The notes beneath the pieces were generated by a model. It ran no database searches, had not been told where the DNA came from, and saw nothing but the letters and a program-made list of their open reading frames with translations. Below are positions 8,057-12,167 of a stretch of 12,167 nucleotides of DNA, one piece after another. The DNA comes from Pseudonocardiaceae bacterium. Its GTDB lineage: Bacteria; Actinomycetota; Actinomycetes; Mycobacteriales; Pseudonocardiaceae. The stretch lies in assembly GCA_025937115.1 (NCBI GenBank), contig JAICSB010000050.1:1-12167 (forward strand), given 5' to 3'. The translations under genes and the position numbers were made by a program. Within the stretch, counting starts at the first letter, position 1. Each line of letters opens with the position of its first letter.

Positions 8057-9368
8057 AGGCGACCCCGGGGTGGCGGTCGATGAGCGGGTAGAGGGTGGCG
8101 GCGGTGAGGTAGGCGGCTGCGGCGAGCAACAGCAGGTGCGGTGCATGGCCGTTGGGTGGGACCAGGGTGGCGGCTAGGGCTACCGCTAGGACGTAGCCGA
8201 CGTTGAAGACGGTGTCGTAGAGCGCGAAGACCCGGCCGCGCACGTCGTCGGCGACGTCGGCCTGCACCGTGGCGTCCAGGCTCAGCTTCACCACCTGACC
8301 GGCCGTGGACAGGGCGAAGGCGGCGGCCAGCATCGTCGACATGAGCATCGGCAGGCCGAGCGTGATGATCACAATTCCGGCCACCAGCAGGGCGCCGCGG
8401 ACCGTCCGTCGCCGGCCGAAGCGCGCCACCAGTAGCGGGCTGAGCACCGCCGCGAGTAGCAATCCTGCGGCACCCGCGGCGAGCAGTTCGCAGACCCCGG
8501 GCAACCCGGACCGGAACACTCCGTGCGATCTGAAGGAGTTGCGGTAGAGCAGCAACGCCACCAGGGTCGCGATCCCGAACGAAAGCCGGTGCGCCACGAG
8601 CGCTACCAGGCCGGCGGCGACGCTGGGTACCCGAGCCGCTGCGGCCAGACCGTCGCGCAGCCCGTTGGCCACCGCGCGGGTCGCCTCCGCGGGCTCGTCG
8701 ACGGAATCCGGGCCCAACTGACCGCGATGAAAGCCGGTCGCGACCACCGCGGCGACCAGCGAGCCCACTACGGCGCTGCCGGTTACCCATGCTGAGCCGG
8801 TGTTGCCCGGCCCGATCAGGCTGCGCAGCCCGATTGCACACGCCCCGCCCAGGAGGGTGACCGCCGAGCCGAGGGTCGCGGCCAGCGCGTTGGCCTGAAC
8901 AAGATGCCGTGGTGGCACCACATGCGGCAACCCGGCGGACAGTCCGGCGAGCACGAACCGGCTCAACCCGGTGACCAGCAAAGCCCCCAGATACAGCGGC
9001 ACGCCCGCCACCCCGAACCCCACCGCCAGCGCCACCAGCACGATCGGGAGGCCACGCAGCAGATTCGCCACGATCAGGATCCGGCGGCGGTCCCAGCGGT
9101 CCAGCAGTGCCCCGGCGAACGGCCCCACGAGGGAGTACGGCAGCAGCAAGACAGCGAGCCCTGCCGCGACCGCCATCGGGTTGGCTTGCCGTTCCGGGTT
9201 GAACAGCACGGCGCCGCCCAGTCCCGCCTGGAACACCCCATCGCCCCACTGCGCGGCGAAGCGGGAGGCCAGCAACCGGCCGAACCCGCGGGTGCCCAGC
9301 AGTCGCCGCATCGGGAGCCGGTCAGTCACACTGGAGCAGACCATGGTCTGCGACGACGTCACGACCAT
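8031..9368 (-). CDS. MFS family transporter (Rv0037c-like)
   Basis: The protein has up to 445 residues and about 10-12 hydrophobic helices. The N-terminal half carries RFAAQWGDGVFQAGLGG (36-52) and a motif-A-like loop GALLDRWDRRRIL (86-98) between helices 2 and 3. A long cytoplasmic loop lies mid-protein (about 212-240). The second half has VARFGRRRTVRGALL and DDVRGRVFALYDTVFNVGY, typical of the MFS subfamily that includes M. tuberculosis Rv0037c. The substrate is unknown. The start is uncertain: ATG 9368, GTG 9362, GTG 9329 or ATG 9311 would all serve, and none has a convincing ribosome site. A TAGCCT box (9376-9371) 8 nt before GTG 9362 would fit a leaderless start there. The last seven residues (RHGDISG) are encoded by the inverted repeat shared with idi. 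It is divergent from yqgE, as a stand-alone unit. Confidence 0.88.
   Translation of the reverse strand: MVVTSSQTMVCSSVTDRLPMRRLLGTRGFGRLLASRFAAQWGDGVFQAGLGGAVLFNPERQANPMAVAAGLAVLLLPYSLVGPFAGALLDRWDRRRILIVANLLRGLPIVLVALAVGFGVAGVPLYLGALLVTGLSRFVLAGLSAGLPHVVPPRHLVQANALAATLGSAVTLLGGACAIGLRSLIGPGNTGSAWVTGSAVVGSLVAAVVATGFHRGQLGPDSVDEPAEATRAVANGLRDGLAAAARVPSVAAGLVALVAHRLSFGIATLVALLLYRNSFRSHGVFRSGLPGVCELLAAGAAGLLLAAVLSPLLVARFGRRRTVRGALLVAGIVIITLGLPMLMSTMLAAAFALSTAGQVVKLSLDATVQADVADDVRGRVFALYDTVFNVGYVLAVALAATLVPPNGHAPHLLLLAAAAYLTAATLYPLIDRHPGVASRHGDISG
9336..9351. promoter_or_regulatory. 16-bp perfect palindrome GCAGACCATGGTCTGC, possible operator
   Basis: GCAGACCATGGTCTGC is its own reverse complement. 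It lies at the 5' end of the MFS gene, 58 bp from the yqgE start. If the transporter starts at 9329 or 9311, the site is in its leader and could be bound by a dimeric regulator, as is common for divergent transporter genes. If it starts at 9368 or 9362, the site is inside the coding region. No regulator gene is adjacent. The symmetry is seen directly; the role is inference. Confidence 0.35.
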
Positions 9369-9409
9369 GCAGGCTAGCGGTGTCGGGTGCCTTGTGGTGA
9401 CTTTGTGGT

Positions 9410-10009
9410 GTGCGCAACGATAGTGAAATCGAAGACGTGGGTGCGGTGAACTCCCTGGAACGGGGATCGGCGCTGGTTGCCGCCCCGGGACTGCAAGACC
9501 CCAACTTTCGCCGCACCGTCGTACTCATTATCGATCACACAGCGTCGGGCACGCTCGGCGTCGTGCTCAACCGGCCCAGTGAGGTGCCGGTGCACGACGT
9601 GCTGCCGTTGTGGGGTCGGCACGCCACGCTGCCGCGGGCGCTCTATGTCGGCGGCCCGGTGCAACGACGCGCTGCCCTGTGCGTGGCCGCGCTGCCCGCT
9701 GGCGTGGACGCCGAGCGCACCGAGGGTATGATCAAAGTCCGCGGATCGCTGGCTCTGATCGACCTGGATGCGGATCCGGACCTGTTGGCGCCCCAACTGC
9801 GAGGGCTGCGGGTATTCGCCGGGTACGCGGGTTGGGGTGAAGGTCAACTAGCCGGTGAGATCAGCCGCGGGGACTGGGTGGTCGTGCCAGCGTTGGCCGA
9901 TGATGTGCTGGCGCCGCTCAATACCGACCTGTGGAGTCGGATATTGCGTCGCCAAGGCATGCCGCTAGCCCTGCTAGCCACCTACCCCTCCGACCCAACC
10001 CAGAACTGA
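9410..10009 (+). CDS. yqgE: YqgE/AlgH family protein
   Basis: The protein has 199 residues and spans the UPF0301/DUF179 domain almost entirely, as is usual for the family. Conserved stretches are GSALVAAPGLQDPNFRRTVV, TLGVVLNRPSE, YVGGPVQRRAALCVA, FAGYAGWGEGQLAGEI and DWVVVPA. The orthologue in M. tuberculosis is Rv0038, next to the MFS gene Rv0037c, the same pairing as here. The biochemical role is unknown; AlgH was named for an effect on alginate genes in Pseudomonas, which need not apply. GTG 9410 is taken as the start, but in-frame GTGs within the next 15 codons are possible and no strong Shine-Dalgarno marks any of them. The gene is followed by two tandem hairpins that probably end its transcript. 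Confidence 0.92.
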   Translation: MRNDSEIEDVGAVNSLERGSALVAAPGLQDPNFRRTVVLIIDHTASGTLGVVLNRPSEVPVHDVLPLWGRHATLPRALYVGGPVQRRAALCVAALPAGVDAERTEGMIKVRGSLALIDLDADPDLLAPQLRGLRVFAGYAGWGEGQLAGEISRGDWVVVPALADDVLAPLNTDLWSRILRRQGMPLALLATYPSDPTQN

Positions 10010-10026
10010 GCCGGGTTGTGCCGCAA

Positions 10027-10050
10027 TCGCCATTCGGAGCCGAATGGCGA
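10027..10050 (+). terminator. Hairpin 1 downstream of yqgE
   Basis: TCGCCATTCGG / AG / CCGAATGGCGA is an 11-bp perfect stem with a 2-nt nominal loop (in practice a 4-nt loop), 17 bp after the yqgE stop. It is followed by CTTTT, so it is a reasonable weak intrinsic terminator. Confidence 0.65.
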
Positions 10051-10067
10051 CTTTTGGCGTCGTGGAG

Positions 10068-10091
10068 CCGCCATTCGGAGCCGAATGGCGG
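10068..10091 (+). terminator. Hairpin 2, near-copy of hairpin 1
   Basis: CCGCCATTCGG / AG / CCGAATGGCGG is an 11-bp perfect stem. It shares a 22-nt core with hairpin 1, 41 bp further on, differing only at the outermost pair. It is followed by ATTTGGG, with no real U-tract. It may be a second stem of a tandem terminator or a copy of a dispersed palindromic repeat. The rest of the 257-bp gap between yqgE and the next gene (10092-10254) shows no gene, and I could not recognise a riboswitch or a clear promoter in it. Confidence 0.55.
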
Positions 10092-10254
10092 ATTTGGGCC
10101 TGCCCACGAGATTACCGACCGTTCACCGCTGCTGACGGACCGTTGAGCGATGGTTGCCGGCGGGCCTCCGCCAACTGGAACTTGATCTGTGCAGTGATGT
10201 CGAGGCACTCATACACCCACCCATGGCCCCCAGACTCAGGGCTGGGCAACATCC

Positions 10255-10260
10255 GAGGGG
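10255..10260 (+). promoter_or_regulatory. Ribosome binding site fixing the NlpC/P60 start
   Basis: GAGGGG lies 6 nt before the GTG at 10267. This is one of the few clear Shine-Dalgarno sequences in the window and supports that start. Confidence 0.65.
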
Positions 10261-10266
10261 TACTCA

Positions 10267-10908
10267 GTGTCTCGTGGAAAGCACGCCAAGTCTCGTGGTA
10301 AGCACGCCAAACCGACCTCGCATCACCACTTACCGACTGCGCTGGCGGCGGTGACCCTGGCCGCCGGCGGTGTCCTCGCCTTCGCCGGCAGCGCGGCCGC
10401 AGCACCGCTGCCCGGCCGCAGCACCGCGGCGCGGCCCGCCGGCCAGGCCGACGTCGTTGCGCTGCGGGCGTTGGACGCGGCATTGTCACAGCGCGGTACC
10501 CGCTACCGCAGCGGCGGCAGCGGGCCGGGCGGGTTCGACTGCTCCGGGCTGGTGCAGTGGTCCTACCGCCAGGCCGGGCTCTACCTACCCCGCACCGCCG
10601 CCGCGCAGTCGCGGGTCGGTACCCGGGTGAGCCTGTCGCAGATCCGGCCCGGGGACCTGATCTTCTACTCCTACGGTGGTGGTGTCGGACACGTAGCGAT
10701 GGCCGCCGGGGACGGCATGCTCATCGAGTCGTCACAGTCCGGCCACCCAGTGGCCAAGCGCCGGATCTACACCAGGGGATTGACCGTGATCCGGCGCGTC
10801 GTGGAGCCACCGCCCGCAGCGACATCACCAGCGCCAGAGCCACCCGCTGTGCGCAACGGTGGGGCCGGTACTCCCTGGCGCTCCGGCGCAGCATCGCGAG
10901 TCTGGTGA
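10267..10908 (+). CDS. Secreted NlpC/P60 (C40) peptidase, cell-wall hydrolase
   Basis: The protein has 213 residues. A basic n-region made of two copies of SRGKHAK (2-15) leads into a hydrophobic core (TALAAVTLAAGGVLAFAGSAAAA) and a likely signal-peptidase site near AAA-P (46/47), so the enzyme is exported. The catalytic domain follows at about 62-178. Its nucleophile is Cys92 in GGFDCSGLVQWSY, the histidine is His142 in GGGVGHVAMAAGDG, and the third polar residue is probably His160 in SGHPVAKR. PGDLIFY (128-134) is the usual strand between them. Such enzymes cleave D-glutamyl bonds in peptidoglycan stem peptides and take part in wall remodelling and daughter-cell separation. The C-terminal tail (about 180-213) is Pro/Ala-rich and looks disordered. 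The domain is minimal, with no LysM, SH3 or coiled-coil partner. It is separated from yqgE by the tandem hairpins, so it probably has its own promoter, not identified. Confidence 0.92.
   Translation: MSRGKHAKSRGKHAKPTSHHHLPTALAAVTLAAGGVLAFAGSAAAAPLPGRSTAARPAGQADVVALRALDAALSQRGTRYRSGGSGPGGFDCSGLVQWSYRQAGLYLPRTAAAQSRVGTRVSLSQIRPGDLIFYSYGGGVGHVAMAAGDGMLIESSQSGHPVAKRRIYTRGLTVIRRVVEPPPAATSPAPEPPAVRNGGAGTPWRSGAASRVW
10270..10311 (+). repeat. 21-bp in-frame tandem duplication
   Basis: Two adjacent 21-bp units (10270-10290 and 10291-10311) differ at only two third-codon positions (GGA/GGT, AAG/AAA). They encode SRGKHAK twice at the very N terminus of the NlpC/P60 protein, adding positive charge before the signal core. 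Confidence 0.85.
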
Positions 10909-11186
10909 GGGCGTCGACGAACTCGGTCAAGTACCGCGGCCGCGTAGACGGACCGCACCATCGATACGACCTCTGGCGTCGCGTTCCTCGGTCAGTCCGT
11001 GGCCACAGGTCGCCAGCGCCGCCGCGACGATGGCCAGGAACAGGACACCGAGGCGCCGCGCTGCGATCCGCTCGGCGTCCCCGCGGCTCTCTCGGCGGCG
11101 CTCAGCTCGCGAGAATCCCTGGCGAAGTCCGAGCTAGCGCCGTCAGCTCGACGCAACCGCCGGCAACCCGGCTCAACTCCCGCCAA
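10909..11186 (-). pseudogene. Broken coding-like fragments, one with a membrane segment
   Basis: No intact gene is found here. On the minus strand three frames hold protein-like segments in succession. ASSDFARDSRELSAAERAAG lies in a frame that stops at 10992. GDAERIAARRLGVLFLAIVAAALATCGHG lies in the frame open from 11133 to the stop at 10927; it has no ATG, GTG or TTG before its hydrophobic helix. LTEFVDALTRLAMLRRSAREYRP begins at TTG 10930 and runs under the end of the NlpC/P60 gene. Read together they would make one membrane protein with two frameshifts, but that joining is inference and no family was recognised. Chance open frames in high-GC DNA are a real alternative. Confidence 0.25.
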
Positions 11187-11334
11187 GCTCCGCTAGCTGG
11201 TCAGGTGCGCCGAGGCCTACGACTCGAAGTCGGCCGGGCAGCGACCGACTTTCTAAGTCCCGGTCGGATCCCGAAGGTCCGTCCAACATTCGAAATTCCG
11301 CCAGATCTGGCGGGTTTGCGTAGGGTAGATACAT
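11173..11334 (-). CDS. Small hypothetical ORF, doubtful
   Basis: The ORF gives 53 residues from ATG 11334 (MYLPYANPPDLAEFRMLDGP...). The same frame is open further upstream, with a protein-like stretch RSDQIRRLIEEDFRDVGR just before the ATG. A GGGAGG abuts the ATG directly, too close to act as a ribosome site for it. Third codon positions are less GC-rich than in the flanking genes (TTT, GAA, CGA, GGA, TTA, CTA), suggesting foreign or non-coding DNA. No family was recognised. It overlaps the downstream broken fragments by a few bases. Confidence 0.2.
   Translation of the reverse strand: MYLPYANPPDLAEFRMLDGPSGSDRDLESRSLPGRLRVVGLGAPDQLAELGGS
11298..11313. repeat. 16-bp perfect palindrome CCGCCAGATCTGGCGG
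   Basis: CCGCCAGATCTGGCGG is its own reverse complement. It sits in the locally AT-richer stretch 11230-11400, close to a second short inverted pair CGTAGGG (11319-11325) / CCCTACG (11338-11344). It could be an operator or a small cruciform; no adjacent gene explains it. Confidence 0.4.
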
Positions 11335-11440
11335 CCTCCCTACGTCCCGGAAGTCCTCCTCGATTAGGCGCCGGATCTGGTCAGAGCGGACGATAAAACC
11401 GGCCGGCCGCCGGGAGCTGGACTCTGACGGGGGGCAACGC

Positions 11441-11581
11441 TCAACCGGCGGCCAGCCGGGATCTGTGGTCGAAATCCGGGGTTGATCTACGGATTTGGGC
11501 GGTGCTGCCCCTGGCGCGGTCGGCCAGCACGCCCAGTCGCTGCCGCAGCTCGGCATCGGTGATGGTGTCCGGTGACCTCAT
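11441..11581 (-). CDS. 46-residue hypothetical protein
   Basis: From ATG 11581 the frame encodes MRSPDTITDAELRQRLGVLA, continuing for 46 residues and ending ...STPDFDHRSRLAAG. The first 30 codons have strongly G/C-ending third positions, and the sequence predicts an amphipathic helix (ITDAELRQRLGVLADRAR). Its start overlaps the end of the preceding coding-like frame (...VVTLADEV), so it is either a coupled small gene or the frameshifted C terminus of that gene. No family was recognised. It is the last ORF in the minus-strand run of small genes entering from the right edge. Confidence 0.35.
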   Translation of the reverse strand: MRSPDTITDAELRQRLGVLADRARGSTAQIRRSTPDFDHRSRLAAG

Positions 11582-11869
11582 CGGCCAACGTCACGACCTC
11601 ACCGAGCAGATATCGCAGTCGCGCGAGGTCCTCGACCGCGAGTGCGCCGCCAGCGGACGGCGCAGCAGGACTCGACCTCCCAGAACCCCGCCAGCACGAT
11701 CTCATCCACCCAGTCGGTGGCCTCCCGCACGCCGAGCAGGGGTGCGTCCTCACCGGGCCCGGTCCGCTTGAAGGCGAAACCCGGACTCCTTGGCGGTGTC
11801 CAGCAGCCGCTTGGCGGCCGCCAGTTCTGGGCTGTCCAGCAGGGAACTGGTGCGCGCCTGGCCGCTCAC
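11571..11869 (-). pseudogene. Frameshifted small hypothetical gene
   Basis: The GTG at 11869 overlaps the stop of the upstream zinc-ligand ORF by 4 bp (GTGA) and encodes MSGQARTSSLLDSPELAAAK and so on, stopping after 39 residues at 11750. Around 11778 the coding signal jumps frame. FAFKRTGPGEDAPLLGVREA, then TDWVDEIVLAGFWEVESCCA (11778-11659) has almost every codon ending in G or C and continues the first segment naturally (..AKESG|FAFKR..). A second jump near 11650 leads to GGALAVEDLARLRYLLGEVV (to about 11571). The simplest reading is one gene of roughly 100 residues broken by two frameshifts. Sequencing error is possible because neighbouring genes are intact. No family was firmly recognised, and the function is unknown. 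Confidence 0.45.
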
Positions 11870-12084
11870 CGGCTGGCCTTGACGCAGAGCTTGCAGCGGC
11901 AAGGAACCCAGAGGGAAGGAGTCCATAACGGGGCGTCGGCGTCGACCAGCGACCCAGTGGGTAGCGCGATGCGCAGCAGCCGCGGCTCGAACACCGCACC
12001 GCACGCGGCCACCACGGTGCCGTCTGCGCGCTGCGAGCCGTGCTGGGTGTGCCGGTCACCCGGTGACCGCGGATACCAGCTCAC
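11866..12084 (-). CDS. Small putative zinc-binding protein
   Basis: The protein has 72 residues from GTG 12084. It shows a spaced set of possible zinc ligands: GDRHTQH (His12, His15), AACGA (Cys28) and PCRCKLC (Cys62, Cys64, Cys67), giving H-x15-C-x35-C-x2-C. This His...Cys-Gly...Cys-x2-Cys layout is seen in small actinobacterial 'zinc finger' hypothetical proteins, often near mobile elements; that link is from general knowledge, not a search. Both ends overlap neighbouring ORFs by exactly 4 bp (GTGA at 12084-12081 and 11869-11866), arguing for a genuine, translationally coupled mini-operon. The function is unknown; DNA binding or a structural zinc site are the obvious options. Confidence 0.5.
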   Translation of the reverse strand: MSWYPRSPGDRHTQHGSQRADGTVVAACGAVFEPRLLRIALPTGSLVDADAPLWTPSLWVPCRCKLCVKASR

Positions 12085-12167
12085 CGTCGATCAGCGGCGC
12101 GGTCGACGGTGACGTTCTCTGCGATCTCGGCGTTCCACCCAGCGGCATAGCGGAGGCAGTTCTCGCA
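12081..12167 (-). CDS. C-terminal end of an unidentified protein, partial
   Basis: The last 28 residues of a gene entering from the right edge: CENCLRYAAGWNAEIAENVTV then DRAADRR and TGA at 12081-12083. It has a Cys-x2-Cys pair like the downstream ORF, and its stop overlaps that ORF's GTG by 4 bp. Frame choice rests on the overlap and the protein-like composition. The identity of the protein cannot be told from so little. Confidence 0.45.
   Translation of the reverse strand, partial: CENCLRYAAGWNAEIAENVTVDRAADRR

Noticed and set aside
7978..9249. Alternative 423-codon minus-strand frame over the MFS gene
   Set aside because: Arg/Gly-rich composition without hydrophobic helices; the overlapping frame encodes a clear transporter.
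10092..10260. c-di-AMP (ydaO-type) riboswitch upstream of the NlpC/P60 gene
   Set aside because: Such riboswitches often control this gene class in actinobacteria, so I looked, but none of the conserved core segments could be recognised in the 170 nt available.
11210..11260. tRNA-like stretch around CGACTCGAAGTCGG
   Set aside because: No GTTCGAnTCC T-loop in a closable T-arm and no acceptor stem could be found on either strand.
10557..11396. 279-codon plus-strand frame running from the peptidase gene into the gap
   Set aside because: Starts inside the NlpC/P60 domain in a different frame, is Arg/Pro-rich and shows no domain.
11642..12112. 156-codon plus-strand frame in the right-edge region
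   Set aside because: Ser/Gln/Arg-rich composition, antisense to the coupled small ORFs which have better codon-position bias.
1..12167. CRISPR array, insertion sequence, integrase or toxin-antitoxin pair
   Set aside because: No regularly spaced repeats, no transposase or recombinase motifs and no recognisable toxin or antitoxin were found on either strand.

Overview
The window is high-GC actinobacterial DNA. GTG starts are common, several starts lack a Shine-Dalgarno sequence, and the set MurJ / DUF6049 / MutT4 / PcnA is the block that lies close to the replication origin in mycobacteria and their relatives (Rv3907c-Rv3910 in M. tuberculosis). The MFS and YqgE genes resemble Rv0037c and Rv0038, which also lie near oriC there. 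MurJ and its pseudokinase partner are separate genes here, unlike M. tuberculosis. With the character of the small genes at the right edge, this makes me lean to a Pseudonocardiales-type organism, but the sequence alone does not fix the genus.

Left block (1-5900, minus strand): a likely operon running mutT4 -> DUF6049 membrane-anchored protein -> murJ -> pseudokinase with an extracytoplasmic domain, which is cut by the left edge. The gaps are 25 bp, a 4-bp overlap and 61 bp. It joins a house-cleaning Nudix hydrolase to the lipid II flippase and its regulatory partner. Middle block (5975-8018, plus strand): pcnA (CCA-adding enzyme) overlapping idi (isopentenyl-diphosphate isomerase) by 11 bp. 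mutT4 and pcnA diverge from a 74-bp spacer in which each start codon has a TAnnnT -10 box 7-8 nt upstream, suggesting leaderless messages. idi converges on a minus-strand MFS transporter gene. Both coding regions end inside a perfect 27-bp inverted repeat, so the two unrelated proteins finish with the same seven residues.

Right block (9410-10908, plus strand): yqgE, then two tandem near-identical hairpins, then a secreted NlpC/P60 (C40) cell-wall hydrolase with a duplicated heptapeptide at its N terminus.

Right edge (10909-12167): no intact conventional gene. The minus strand carries a run of very small ORFs joined by GTGA stop/start overlaps. These include two with putative zinc-ligand cysteines and a high-GC3 reading frame broken by apparent frameshifts. 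Further left, more broken coding-like fragments include one with a membrane segment. This looks like a decaying accessory island next to the conserved chromosomal genes. No integrase, transposase, tRNA or CRISPR was seen.
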